Assembly (NCBI GenBank): GCA_038200385.1
Contig: JBBPYA010000226.1
Span: 1 to 12,529 of the forward strand
Length of the DNA stretch: 12,529 nt
From: JBBPYA01 sp038200385
Lineage (GTDB): Bacteria; Actinomycetota; Actinomycetes; Mycobacteriales; Geodermatophilaceae
Direction: 5' to 3'
Part shown: piece by piece, positions 1 to 7,284 of the stretch
Numbering within the stretch: the stretch's first letter is position 1
Layout: each line of letters begins with the position of its first letter
Notes under the pieces: generated by a model
The model's input: the letters and a program-made list of their open reading frames with translations, nothing else
Databases searched by the model: none
Told to the model about the DNA's origin: nothing
Program-made: the position numbers and the translations under genes

Positions 1-2149
1 AGCCCGCGATGGCGGCCAGCGCGGTGCGCGCCTCGTGGTCGGGCATCGGCTCGTAGCGCAGGAACGTCCGGCTGAACTGGCCGGTCCCGGCGGTCATGGC
101 GCGCAGGTCGATCGCGTAGCGGGTCAGTGCCGTCTCCGGTACCTCGGCGCGGACCACGGTGCGCTCGCCGGGCACCGACTCGGTGCCGGTGACGTGCCCA
201 CGGCGGCCGGACAGGTCGCTCATGATCGTGCCCACGTGCTCGTCGGGGACCATGATGGCCACCTCGTGCACCGGTTCCAGCAGCTGTGTCCGGCTCGCCT
301 TCGCCGCCTCCCGCAGGGCCAGCGCCCCCGCGGTCTGGAACGCCGCATCGGAGGAATCCACGCTGTGCGCCTTGCCGTCGACGAGGGTGACCCGCAGGTC
401 CACGACCGGGAACTCCCCGGACAGTCCCCGGGCCATCTGGGTGCGCACACCCTTCTCCACGGAGCTGACGAACGCGCCCGGGATCGCCCCGCCGACGATC
501 TTGTCCACGAACTCGAAGCCCTCGCCGTGCGACAGCGGCTCGACCTGGATCTTGCACACGGCGTACTGCCCGTGCCCGCCGGACTGCTTGACGTGCCGCC
601 CCAGCCCCTCGGCCGGGATCGCGAACGTCTCCCGCAGTGCCACGGCCACGGGTACGACGTCGAGCTCCACGCCTTGCGAGCGCAGCTTGTCCAGGATGAC
701 GTCGGCGTGCGCCTCGCCCATGCACCACAGCACCAGCTGGTGGGTCTCGGGGTTGCGCTCCAGCCGCAGGGTCGGGTCGCCGGCCGTGAGCCGGGTCAGG
801 CCCTTGGCCAGCGCGTCCTCGTCGCTGCGGGTCTTCGCGCTCACCGCGACGGGCAGCAGCGGCTCGGGCATGTCCCAGGGGGCGACGAGCAGCGGCTCGT
901 CCTTGGCCGAGATCGTGTCCCCGGTCTCGGCGGAGGTCAGCTTGGTCAGCGCGCAGATGTCGCCGGCGATGCACTTGGCCATCGGGCGCAGGGTCGAGCC
1001 CAGCGGGGACATCAGGTGCGCCAGGCGCTCGTCCACGTCGTGGTCGTCGTGGCCGCGCTCGGACAGCCCGTGCCCGGACACATGGACCGCGGTGTCGGGG
1101 CGCAGCGTGCCGGAGAAGACCCGGACCAGCGAGACCCGGCCGACGTAGGGGTCGACGGTGGTCTTGACCACCTCGGCGACCAGCGGCCCGTCCGGGTCAC
1201 AGCTCAGCGGGGCGTGCGGCGCGCCCTCGACATCGGTGACCGGCGGCAGTCCGTGCTCCAGCGGCGAGGGGAACGCCCCGGTGAGGACCTCCAGCAGGGC
1301 GCTGATGCCGAGCCCGGTCACCGCGCTCACCGGCAGCACCGGGTGGAACGAGCCGCGCGCGACGGCGGTCTCCAGGTCGTCGATGAGCGTCGCCACCTCG
1401 AGGTCCTCACCCTCGAGGTAGCGCTCCATCAGCGTCTCGTCCTCGCTCTCGGCGATGATCCCCTCGATGAGCGCGTTGCGGGCCTGCTCGATCAGGGCGG
1501 TGTGCTCGGGTTCGGCGGCGCGGACCGTCGGTTCCGGACCGCCGGCGCTGTGGTCGTACAGCGACGTACTCAGCAGCCCGATCAGCGCGACGGCCGGGGC
1601 CTCCTCGCCCGCCGCGTCGTCGTGGACCGGCAGGTACAGCGGGAGCACGCCCTCGCCGAAGACCCGTTGGCAGACCGCCACGGACTCCTCGAAGTCCGCG
1701 CGCGGGTGGTCCAGCCGGGTCACGACCACCGCCCGCGGCATGCCCACCGCCGCGCACTCCTCCCACAGGCTGACCGTCGCCGCGTCCACCCCGTCGACCG
1801 CGGAAACGACGAACAGCGCCGCGTCCGCTGCCCGCAGGCCGGCGCGCAGCTCACCGACGAAGTCGGCGTACCCCGGGGTGTCGAGCACGTTCACGGTGAT
1901 GCCGTCGACCTCGAACGGCGCCACGGACAGGGTCACCGACCGCTGCTGCTTGACCTCGGTGGGGTCGCTGTCGCAGACCGTCGTCCCCTCCGTGACCGAC
2001 CCCATCCGCGAGATCGTCCCGGTGGCGGCCAGCAGCGCCTCGGCGAGCGTGGTCTTGCCCGCACCCGCGTGGCCGACCAGGGCCACGTTGCGGATGCGGG
2101 CCGGATCCTCAGCGGGAGTGACAGACGCTTCCTGTGCTCGAGCCGGCAT
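1..2149 (-). CDS. Elongation factor G-like protein (EF-G2 type), C-terminus cut by window edge
   Basis: About 716 codons are visible and the reading frame is still open at base 1, so only a short C-terminal tail is likely missing (EF-G paralogues are about 700-730 aa). The ATG at 2149-2147 follows an AGGAGG ribosome binding site (2158-2153). The N-terminal G domain is clear but degenerate: P-loop GHAGAGKT at residues 26-33 (canonical GHVDHGKT), DTPGYADF at 90-97 (canonical DTPGHVDF, so the catalytic His is Tyr94), and TRLD at 144-147 in place of NKxD. Domain IV and V sequence follows, including the HSVDSSDAAF stretch typical of EF-G. These variants are those of the actinobacterial EF-G2/FusA2 family rather than the translocase FusA. 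From memory, mycobacterial EF-G2 binds guanine nucleotides but lacks ribosome-dependent GTPase activity; a ribosome-associated non-translocase role is inferred here. It is transcribed divergently from pgsA. Confidence 0.9.
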   Translation of the reverse strand, partial: MPARAQEASVTPAEDPARIRNVALVGHAGAGKTTLAEALLAATGTISRMGSVTEGTTVCDSDPTEVKQQRSVTLSVAPFEVDGITVNVLDTPGYADFVGELRAGLRAADAALFVVSAVDGVDAATVSLWEECAAVGMPRAVVVTRLDHPRADFEESVAVCQRVFGEGVLPLYLPVHDDAAGEEAPAVALIGLLSTSLYDHSAGGPEPTVRAAEPEHTALIEQARNALIEGIIAESEDETLMERYLEGEDLEVATLIDDLETAVARGSFHPVLPVSAVTGLGISALLEVLTGAFPSPLEHGLPPVTDVEGAPHAPLSCDPDGPLVAEVVKTTVDPYVGRVSLVRVFSGTLRPDTAVHVSGHGLSERGHDDHDVDERLAHLMSPLGSTLRPMAKCIAGDICALTKLTSAETGDTISAKDEPLLVAPWDMPEPLLPVAVSAKTRSDEDALAKGLTRLTAGDPTLRLERNPETHQLVLWCMGEAHADVILDKLRSQGVELDVVPVAVALRETFAIPAEGLGRHVKQSGGHGQYAVCKIQVEPLSHGEGFEFVDKIVGGAIPGAFVSSVEKGVRTQMARGLSGEFPVVDLRVTLVDGKAHSVDSSDAAFQTAGALALREAAKASRTQLLEPVHEVAIMVPDEHVGTIMSDLSGRRGHVTGTESVPGERTVVRAEVPETALTRYAIDLRAMTAGTGQFSRTFLRYEPMPDHEARTALAAIAG

Positions 2150-2194
2150 GGTGCCTCCTGGTGTCCGCTGGGTACCTGCGATTCGACACCCCGC

Positions 2195-2230
2195 CGCCGA
2201 GGGGGGCAAGGGCTCCGGCGGCCCTCGGCG
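2195..2230. repeat. Inverted repeat in the divergent EF-G2 / pgsA intergenic region
   Basis: CGCCGAGGG (2195-2203) and CCCTCGGCG (2222-2230) form a perfect 9-bp inverted repeat with an 18-nt loop, midway in the 122-bp gap between the divergent EF-G2-like gene and pgsA. It could fold in either transcript's leader or be a protein site; in DNA this GC-rich chance is a real alternative. Confidence 0.35.
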
Positions 2231-2237
2231 CTCCGAT

Positions 2238-2252
2238 TAGGCTGAGCGCTCA
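2238..2252 (+). promoter_or_regulatory. Candidate pgsA promoter -10 element with adjoining palindrome
   Basis: TAGGCT at 2238-2243 fits the actinobacterial TANNNT -10 pattern and would start a transcript near 2250, about 22 nt before the pgsA ATG. A 10-bp palindrome, TGAGCGCTCA (2243-2252), overlaps its last base and the predicted start point, an operator-like placement. No convincing -35 box is visible at the expected distance, so this is tentative. Confidence 0.3.
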
Positions 2253-2271
2253 CCAGCCGAACGGAAGCGCG

Positions 2272-2898
2272 ATGCTGAACATCTTCGCCCGGGCCACGGT
2301 CGCGAAGGCCCTGCGGCCGCTCGGCGCCCGGCTGGCGCGCAGCGGGGTGAGCCCCAACGTCGTGACCATCGTCGGTACGGCGGGCGCGGTGGCCGGCGGG
2401 CTGAGTCTGCTGGCGACCGGCCGGCTGTTCCTCGGCAGCGCGGTGATCACCGTGTTCGTACTCCTCGACCTCGTCGACGGGGCGCTGGCCCGGGCCCGCG
2501 GCATCACCTCGCCGTTCGGCGCCGTCCTGGACTCCAGCTGCGACCGGCTCGCCGACGCCGCGGTGTTCGGCGGGTTGGCGTGGTGGTTCGCCGGCGGTGG
2601 CGACAGCAGGGCGCTGCTGCTGGCAGCACTGCTCTGCCTCGTCCTGGGTTCGGTGACCTCCTACATCAAGGCCCGGGCGGAGGGCGCCGGATTGCGTTGC
2701 GACGTGGGGATCGCCGAGCGCTCCGAGCGGCTGATCATCGTGCTGGTCGGGACCGGGCTGTCCGGCCTCGGGGTCCCTTACATTCACGCGATCGCGCTGT
2801 GGCTGCTGGTCGGCCTGACCGCGGTCACCGTCGTGCAGCGCACCGTCGAGGTACGCCGGCAGGCCGCCGCGGTCGTTGCCACCAGACCACCTCCGTGA
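2272..2898 (+). CDS. pgsA: Phosphatidylinositol phosphate synthase (CDP-alcohol phosphotransferase)
   Basis: 208 aa, a normal length for the family. It carries the full CDP-alcohol phosphotransferase signature: D66-x2-D69-G70-x2-A73-R74-x8-G83-x3-D87-x3-D91, the metal- and CDP-binding site. The rest is hydrophobic, consistent with about six membrane helices. The stretch SYIKARAEGAG (130-140) followed by GIAERSER (146-153) is characteristic of the actinobacterial PI/PIP synthase branch rather than PG-phosphate synthase. It joins CDP-diacylglycerol and inositol phosphate to make PI phosphate, the precursor of PI and PI-mannosides, at the cytoplasmic membrane. The ATG at 2272 has a weak upstream GGAAG; it is chosen because the sequence then begins with the family's short amphipathic N-terminus. 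The gene is first of a three-gene coupled operon and its stop overlaps the patA start by 4 nt (GTGA). The same-frame ORF extends upstream over the promoter region and is not preferred. Confidence 0.93.
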   Translation: MLNIFARATVAKALRPLGARLARSGVSPNVVTIVGTAGAVAGGLSLLATGRLFLGSAVITVFVLLDLVDGALARARGITSPFGAVLDSSCDRLADAAVFGGLAWWFAGGGDSRALLLAALLCLVLGSVTSYIKARAEGAGLRCDVGIAERSERLIIVLVGTGLSGLGVPYIHAIALWLLVGLTAVTVVQRTVEVRRQAAAVVATRPPP

Positions 2899-3830
2899 CA
2901 GCGTCCGAACCGGCGCCGGCGGCCCTGCGTGCCCGGCTCGTCGGCCGGGCCCTGCTGGCCGGCGTCGGGCTGGTCGAGAGGCTGCCCGAGCCCGTGACCC
3001 GCGGCCTGGTGCGGGCCGGTACGGCAATGGCCGTACGCCGCGACGGGGAGGGGCCGCGCCAGTTGCGGCGCAACCTGCGTCGCGTGCTCGGCCCGGACGT
3101 CGGTGACAGGCAGCTCGACGACGTCGTACGGCGCGGGATGCACTCCTACGGGCGGTACTGGATGGAACTGATCCGGCTGCCGGCGGCCGATCCGGCCGAC
3201 GTCATCGCCCGGACGGTGGTGAACACCTGGGAGCACGTCGACCGGGTGCGCGCCGAGGGCCGCCCCGTGATCGCGGCGCTGACCCATTCCGGGAACTGGG
3301 AGGCCGCGGCGGTGGTCTACCGCGACTACCTGGGCGAGGACTTCGCCACGGTGGCGGAGCGGATCCGCCCACCCGCGCTGTTCGACCGGTTCGTGGCCCA
3401 GCGCCGCCGGCTCGGCATGGAGGTGGTGCCGCTCACCGGCGGTCCGCGCCCGGTGGCCGCGGTGCTGACCGAACGGCTGCGTGCCGGTCGGTGGATCTGC
3501 CTGCTGGCCGAGCGCGACCTGCTCGGCGGCGGTCTGGAGGTCGACTTCTTCGGCGCGCCGGCGGTCCTGCCGCCGGGACCGGCGCTGCTCGCGGCTACCA
3601 CCGGCGCGGCGCTGATCCCGATGAACGGCTCGTTCACCCCCGACGGCTGGCGGTTGGACTTCTGCCCCGAGATCGAGATCCCCTCGACCGGACGGTTGCG
3701 CGACCGGGTGCAGAACGCGACGCAGGCGCTGGCCCGGGTCTTCGAGCAGGGGATCGCCGCGCACCCTGAGGACTGGCACATGCTGCAGCCGGTGTGGGCC
3801 GACGACGTCGCGGCGAGGCCGCGGCGGTGA
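2895..3830 (+). CDS. patA: Phosphatidylinositol mannoside acyltransferase
   Basis: 311 aa, typical of the lysophospholipid/LpxL-HtrB-like acyltransferase family. The HSGNWE motif at residues 131-136 supplies the catalytic H131-x4-E136 dyad, and LLAERD lies further on in the position of the family's second conserved block. In mycobacteria this enzyme acylates the mannose of PIM1/PIM2 using acyl-CoA on the inner membrane face. The GTG start at 2895 overlaps the pgsA stop (GTGA), with no clear ribosome binding site, suggesting translational coupling; the longer same-frame ORF reaching back to 2580 only shadows pgsA. It lies between the PI phosphate synthase and the first PIM mannosyltransferase, exactly the expected context. 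The function is assigned by family motif plus neighbourhood; acyl-chain preference cannot be read from the sequence. Confidence 0.9.
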   Translation: MTASEPAPAALRARLVGRALLAGVGLVERLPEPVTRGLVRAGTAMAVRRDGEGPRQLRRNLRRVLGPDVGDRQLDDVVRRGMHSYGRYWMELIRLPAADPADVIARTVVNTWEHVDRVRAEGRPVIAALTHSGNWEAAAVVYRDYLGEDFATVAERIRPPALFDRFVAQRRRLGMEVVPLTGGPRPVAAVLTERLRAGRWICLLAERDLLGGGLEVDFFGAPAVLPPGPALLAATTGAALIPMNGSFTPDGWRLDFCPEIEIPSTGRLRDRVQNATQALARVFEQGIAAHPEDWHMLQPVWADDVAARPRR

Positions 3831-5002
3831 GGGTCGGCCTGGTCTGCCCCTACACCTGGGACATCCCGGGTGGGGTGCAGTTCCACGTCCGCGACCTGGC
3901 CGAGTCCCTCCTCGACCTGGGCCACGAGGTCAGCGTGCTCACCCCGGCGGACGACGAGTCGACGCTGCCGGCGTACGCGGTGTGCGCCGGCCGGGCGGTC
4001 GCCATCCGGTACAACGGCGCGGTTGCCCGGATGCAGTTCGGGCCGGTCTCGGCGGCCCGGGTACGGCGCTGGCTGAAGATCAACCGGTTCGACGTCCTGC
4101 ACGTCCACGAGCCGGCCGCACCGAGCCTGTCGTTGCTGGCCTGCATGCTGGCTACGGGGCCCATCGTGGCCACCGTCCACACGGCGTCCACCCGGCTGTT
4201 CTGGCTGGCCGCCGGGCAGGGCATGCTGCAGCCGTTCATGGAGCGGGTCAGCGGCCGGATCGCGGTGTCGGACCTGGCCCGCCGACTGCAGGTCGAGCAC
4301 CTCGGGCTGGACGCCGTCGTGATCCCGAACGGCGTCCACGTCGCGCACTACCGGGAGGCCGGGACCTTGCCGGGCCTCCCGCGCTCGGGGGGGACCGTCG
4401 GGTTCATCGGCCGCTACGACGAACCGCGCAAGGGGATGCCGGTCCTCGTGCGGGCCCTCGCCGCACTGGCGCCGGGCCGTCCCGGGCTGCGGCTGCTGGT
4501 CGCCGGTCGCGGTGACGCCGAGGACTTCGAGGACGGCCTGCCGGCGGCGCTGCGAGGGAAGGTCCAGCTGCTCGGACTGCTCAGCGAGCAGGACAAGGCG
4601 GCGTTGCTGCGCTCGGTCGACGTGTACTGCGCGCCGAACACCGGCGGGGAAAGCTTCGGGGTCATCCTGCTGGAGGCGATGGCGGCCGGCGCTCCGATCG
4701 TGGCCAGCGACCTCGATGCCTTCCGGCGGGTCCTCGACGGCGGGCGGGCCGGGGTCCTGGTGCCCGTCGACGACCCGGACGCCCTCGCGGCCGGGCTCGC
4801 CGCGGTGCTGGACGATCCTGGCCGCCGGGCCGAGCTGGTGCGGGCCGGCGCGTCGGTGGTGGCCGAGTACGACTGGCCGGTGGTGGCCCGCCGGATCGTC
4901 GGCGTGTACGAGATGGTCGGCGCCGGGACGGCCGGCCGGGTCGAGGCGCGGGCCGATCCCGGCGGTGGTGCGCTGCCCGACCCGACGGCCGACCAGGCCT
5001 GA
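3827..5002 (+). CDS. pimA: Phosphatidylinositol alpha-mannosyltransferase (GT4)
   Basis: 391 aa, close to mycobacterial PimA. It transfers the first mannose from GDP-mannose to the inositol of PI at the cytoplasmic face of the membrane. The N-terminal Rossmann domain opens VRVGLVCPYTWDIPGGVQ with Tyr9 and the Gly15-Gly16 loop; His118 lies in TVHTAS; Arg196 and Lys202 lie in GRYDEPRKG; Glu275 and Glu283 form the E-x7-E motif in ESFGVILLE. As I recall the M. smegmatis enzyme, its inositol and GDP-mannose contacts are Y9, H118, R196, K202 and E274, so the active site is intact. The GTG start at 3827 overlaps the patA stop (GTGA), with a GAGG at 3815-3818 as a weak ribosome binding site. Third and last gene of the pgsA-patA-pimA operon; a 94-nt gap with its own promoter-like signal follows. 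Confidence 0.94.
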   Translation: MRVGLVCPYTWDIPGGVQFHVRDLAESLLDLGHEVSVLTPADDESTLPAYAVCAGRAVAIRYNGAVARMQFGPVSAARVRRWLKINRFDVLHVHEPAAPSLSLLACMLATGPIVATVHTASTRLFWLAAGQGMLQPFMERVSGRIAVSDLARRLQVEHLGLDAVVIPNGVHVAHYREAGTLPGLPRSGGTVGFIGRYDEPRKGMPVLVRALAALAPGRPGLRLLVAGRGDAEDFEDGLPAALRGKVQLLGLLSEQDKAALLRSVDVYCAPNTGGESFGVILLEAMAAGAPIVASDLDAFRRVLDGGRAGVLVPVDDPDALAAGLAAVLDDPGRRAELVRAGASVVAEYDWPVVARRIVGVYEMVGAGTAGRVEARADPGGGALPDPTADQA

Positions 5003-5066
5003 GCCCGACCCGACGCCGAACGGGGTGCGCACACCGGCGGGGTACCGGCCCGTCGAGGTGGTCGGG

Positions 5067-5090
5067 GTGACCCGGCGAGGTCACTAGCCT
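5067..5090 (+). promoter_or_regulatory. Inverted repeat plus -10 element of the lemA-like gene (leaderless)
   Basis: GTGACC (5067-5072), a 6-nt spacer and GGTCAC (5079-5084) form a perfect inverted repeat that abuts TAGCCT (5085-5090), a good actinobacterial -10 element. Only 6 nt separate that element from the ATG at 5097, so transcription would start at or next to the start codon and the mRNA would be leaderless; there is no Shine-Dalgarno sequence in those 6 nt. The repeat occupies the spacer region where a regulator would block or recruit polymerase. No -35 box is evident. Confidence 0.5.
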
Positions 5091-5096
5091 GTCGGG

Positions 5097-5585
5097 ATGG
5101 GTTGGCTCGTGACCGCGGTGGCACTCGTGGTGCTGATCGCGGTGTGGGTGACCTGGACGGCCAACCGGATCGACCGGCTGCAGGCCCGGGTCGAGGGCGC
5201 CCGCGCCTCCCTGGACGCCCAGCTGGTGCGGCGCGCGGCCAGCGCGCAGGCGCTGGCCGACGAGGACACCGAGGTACTCGGCGCGGACCTGGCCGGTCGG
5301 TTGCGGAGTACCGCCCGCGACGCCCTGAACTCCGACGACGCGGGCCGGGAGGCCGCGGAGAACGACCTGGGCCGGACCCTCGGTCAGCTCACCGGCACCG
5401 TGCCCGACGCGGCGCGCAGCGCCGAGCTGCAGGAGGCGGTCAGCCGGGTCGGTATCGCGCGGCGGTTCTACAACGACGCGGTACGTGATCTGCGGGCGCT
5501 GCGCGGGCAACGGCTGCCGCGGCTGTTCCGGCTCGCCGCCCGCCGCCCGCTGCCGCCGTTCTTCGAGATCGACGACCGGCTCTGA
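5097..5585 (+). CDS. LemA-like small membrane protein
   Basis: 162 aa. Residues about 4-21 form one hydrophobic N-terminal membrane segment or anchor. The rest is charged and helical: NRIDRLQARVEGARASLDAQ-type sequence around residues 22-42, ending in LVRRA, matches the LemA pattern of a helix with a conserved double Arg, and RRFYNDAVRDLR at 122-133 matches the LemA-family motif with Tyr-Asn. LemA proteins are usually about 180-200 aa, so this is slightly short. The biochemical role of the family is unknown. ATG at 5097 is preferred because the membrane segment follows directly and a -10 element lies 6 nt upstream. It lies between the PIM operon and the PLP synthase genes, a position that, as I recall, is occupied by a similar hypothetical protein in other actinomycetes; a link to the envelope is inference only. 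Confidence 0.75.
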   Translation: MGWLVTAVALVVLIAVWVTWTANRIDRLQARVEGARASLDAQLVRRAASAQALADEDTEVLGADLAGRLRSTARDALNSDDAGREAAENDLGRTLGQLTGTVPDAARSAELQEAVSRVGIARRFYNDAVRDLRALRGQRLPRLFRLAARRPLPPFFEIDDRL

Positions 5586-5598
5586 GGCACGGATCGTC

Positions 5599-5610
5599 CC
5601 GCCCGGGCGG
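5599..5610. repeat. 12-bp palindrome downstream of the lemA-like gene
   Basis: CCGCCCGGGCGG is a perfect palindrome 14 nt after the lemA-like stop codon, in the 114-nt gap before pdxS. It could be part of a weak terminator or an operator upstream of the pdxS promoter. There is no poly-T tract, and a G+C-only palindrome is likely by chance here. Confidence 0.2.
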
Positions 5611-5657
5611 CTGCCGGGGCGGCCGTGTGCTGGCGCGGGCGGAGCTGGCGCTCGCCG

Positions 5658-5692
5658 TAGGATGGGTCGTCTGCGCCGCGAGCCCCGAAAGG
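5658..5692 (+). promoter_or_regulatory. Candidate pdxS promoter -10 and ribosome binding site
   Basis: TAGGAT at 5658-5663 fits a -10 element and would give a leader of about 30 nt. GAAAGG at 5687-5692 is a ribosome binding site 7 nt before the GTG at 5700 and supports that start. No clear -35 box is seen. Some actinobacteria control pdxS/pdxT with a MocR-type PdxR activator, but I see no repeat here that identifies its site. Confidence 0.45.
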
Positions 5693-5699
5693 TAGTGCC

Positions 5700-6602
5700 G
5701 TGTCCACCCCCACCACCCCGTCCGTCACCGGCTCCTCGCGCGTCAAGCGTGGGATGGCCGAGATGCTCAAGGGCGGCGTCATCATGGACGTCGTCAACGC
5801 CGAGCAGGCCACCATCGCGCAGGACGCCGGCGCCGTCGCCGTGATGGCACTGGAACGGGTGCCGGCCGACATCCGGGCCGAGGGCGGCGTGGCCCGGATG
5901 AGCGACCCGGACATGATCGACCAGATCATCGAGGCGGTCTCCATCCCGGTGATGGCCAAGGCCCGGATCGGGCACTTCGTGGAGGCCCGCGTCCTGCAGT
6001 CCCTGGGCGTCGACTACATCGACGAGTCGGAGGTCCTGACCCCCGCTGACGAGGCCCATCACATCGACAAGTGGGCCTTCACCGTGCCGTTCGTGTGTGG
6101 GGCGACGAACCTCGGCGAGGCCGTCCGGAGGATCTCCGAAGGCGCGGCGATGATCCGGTCCAAGGGCGAGGCCGGGACCGGCAACGTCGTCGAGGCCACC
6201 CGGCACATGCGCTCGATCCGGGCCGAGATCCGGCGATTGACCGGGCTGGACGAGACCGAGCTGTACGCCGCGGCCAAGCAGTTGCAGGCGCCGTACGACG
6301 TGCTGCGCGAGATCGCCGACACCGGCCGGCTGCCGGTGGTGCTGTTCACGGCCGGCGGCATTGCCACCCCGGCCGACGCGGCCATGATGATGCAGCTCGG
6401 CGCGGAGGGAGTCTTCGTCGGCTCCGGCATCTTCAAGTCCGGCGACCCGGCCAAGCGGGCCGAGGCGATCGTCAAGGCCACGACGTTCCATGACGACCCG
6501 GACGTGATCGCGAAGGTCTCCCGCGGTCTGGGCCAGGCCATGGTCGGCCTGAACGTGGAGCAACTCCCCCCGGATCAGCGCTTCGCCGGCCGCGGTTGGT
6601 GA
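5700..6602 (+). CDS. pdxS: Pyridoxal 5'-phosphate synthase subunit PdxS
   Basis: 300 aa, full length. PdxS is the (beta/alpha)8-barrel synthase that condenses ribose 5-phosphate, glyceraldehyde 3-phosphate and ammonia (from PdxT) into pyridoxal 5'-phosphate in the cytosol. The catalytic residues are present: Asp30 in IMDVVNA, Lys87 in MAKARIGHF and Lys155 in RSKGEAGTG. They sit exactly six residues later than D24, K81 and K149 of the Bacillus enzyme because of a slightly longer N-terminus. The phosphate-binding FTAGGI and FVGSGIF loops are intact. The GTG start is fixed by a GAAAGG ribosome binding site. pdxT follows after 67 nt on the same strand, so the two are probably co-transcribed. Confidence 0.97.
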   Translation: MSTPTTPSVTGSSRVKRGMAEMLKGGVIMDVVNAEQATIAQDAGAVAVMALERVPADIRAEGGVARMSDPDMIDQIIEAVSIPVMAKARIGHFVEARVLQSLGVDYIDESEVLTPADEAHHIDKWAFTVPFVCGATNLGEAVRRISEGAAMIRSKGEAGTGNVVEATRHMRSIRAEIRRLTGLDETELYAAAKQLQAPYDVLREIADTGRLPVVLFTAGGIATPADAAMMMQLGAEGVFVGSGIFKSGDPAKRAEAIVKATTFHDDPDVIAKVSRGLGQAMVGLNVEQLPPDQRFAGRGW

Positions 6603-6603
6603 G

Positions 6604-6657
6604 CCGGCGCCTGCAGCCGGGCCGGTCGGGTTCCCGACGCGGCCGGTCCTGCCGGCC
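6604..6657 (+). repeat. Three tandem small stem-loops between pdxS and pdxT
   Basis: The 67-nt gap holds three consecutive perfect inverted repeats: CCGGC/GCCGG (6604-6608 with 6616-6620), GTCGGG/CCCGAC (6625-6630 with 6633-6638, realistically a 5-bp stem with a GTTC loop), and GGCCGG/CCGGCC (6641-6646 with 6652-6657). The last ends 12 nt before the pdxT GTG, where no Shine-Dalgarno sequence is visible. They could tune read-through, mRNA processing or pdxT translation relative to pdxS, or may simply reflect high G+C. Confidence 0.35.
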
Positions 6658-6669
6658 CCCGCTCGCCCG

Positions 6670-7275
6670 GTGACCGCCCGACCGACCATCGGCGTCCTGG
6701 CGCTGCAGGGAGACGTCCGCGAGCACCTGGCCGTGCTGCAGCACTGCGGGGCTGATCCGGTCCCGGTCCGGCGGGCCGGGGAACTGGCCGCACTGGCCGG
6801 ACTGGTGCTGCCCGGCGGTGAATCCACCACGATCGCCAGGCTGGCCGCCGGCTTCGGGCTGCTCGACCCGCTGCGCGCCGCGTTCGGTGCCGGCCTGCCG
6901 GCGTACGGGTCGTGCGCGGGCATGATCCTGCTGGCCGACCGCCTCGTCGACGCCGCCCCCGGTCAGCAGGTGATCGGCGGGATCGACATGACTGTCCGCC
7001 GCAACGCCTTCGGTCGACAGGTGGACTCCTTCGAGACCGACCTGGATTTCCCCGCGGTGGGGCCGGACCCCGTGCACGCGGTGTTCATCCGGGCGCCGTG
7101 GGTCGAGCAGGCCGGGCCCGACGTGGTGCCGCTCGCTCGGGTCGGCCCCGGTCCGGCCGCCGGTAAAGTGGTCGCGGTCCGGCAGGGCGCGCTGCTGGCC
7201 ACCGCGTTCCATCCGGAGATGACGGGGGACCCCCGGGTGCACGAGTTGTTCGTCGGCATCGTCCGGGCGGCGTGA
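6670..7275 (+). CDS. pdxT: Pyridoxal 5'-phosphate synthase glutaminase subunit PdxT
   Basis: 201 aa, full length. PdxT is a class I glutamine amidotransferase that releases ammonia from glutamine and channels it to PdxS. The oxyanion loop LPGGEST and the nucleophile Cys82 in GSCAGM are present, and the His181-x-Glu183 pair occurs in FHPEMTGD, completing the catalytic triad. The GTG at 6670 gives the family-typical beginning VTARPTIGVLALQGDVREH. No Shine-Dalgarno sequence is visible and a stem-loop sits just upstream, so translation may depend on read-through from pdxS. yebC starts 64 nt downstream on the same strand. Confidence 0.96.
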   Translation: MTARPTIGVLALQGDVREHLAVLQHCGADPVPVRRAGELAALAGLVLPGGESTTIARLAAGFGLLDPLRAAFGAGLPAYGSCAGMILLADRLVDAAPGQQVIGGIDMTVRRNAFGRQVDSFETDLDFPAVGPDPVHAVFIRAPWVEQAGPDVVPLARVGPGPAAGKVVAVRQGALLATAFHPEMTGDPRVHELFVGIVRAA

Positions 7276-7284
7276 GCGTCATCG

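Noticed and set aside
35..2245. 736-codon open frame on the plus strand opposite the EF-G2-like gene
   Set aside because: It is the codon-for-codon antisense shadow of a well-supported EF-G paralogue; its composition (Arg, Gly, His, Gln-rich) and lack of known motifs are typical of antisense frames in high-GC DNA.
4662..6923. 753-codon minus-strand frame across pimA, the lemA-like gene and pdxS
   Set aside because: It is antisense to three genes with intact family motifs and has no recognisable domain; long antisense frames are expected at this G+C.
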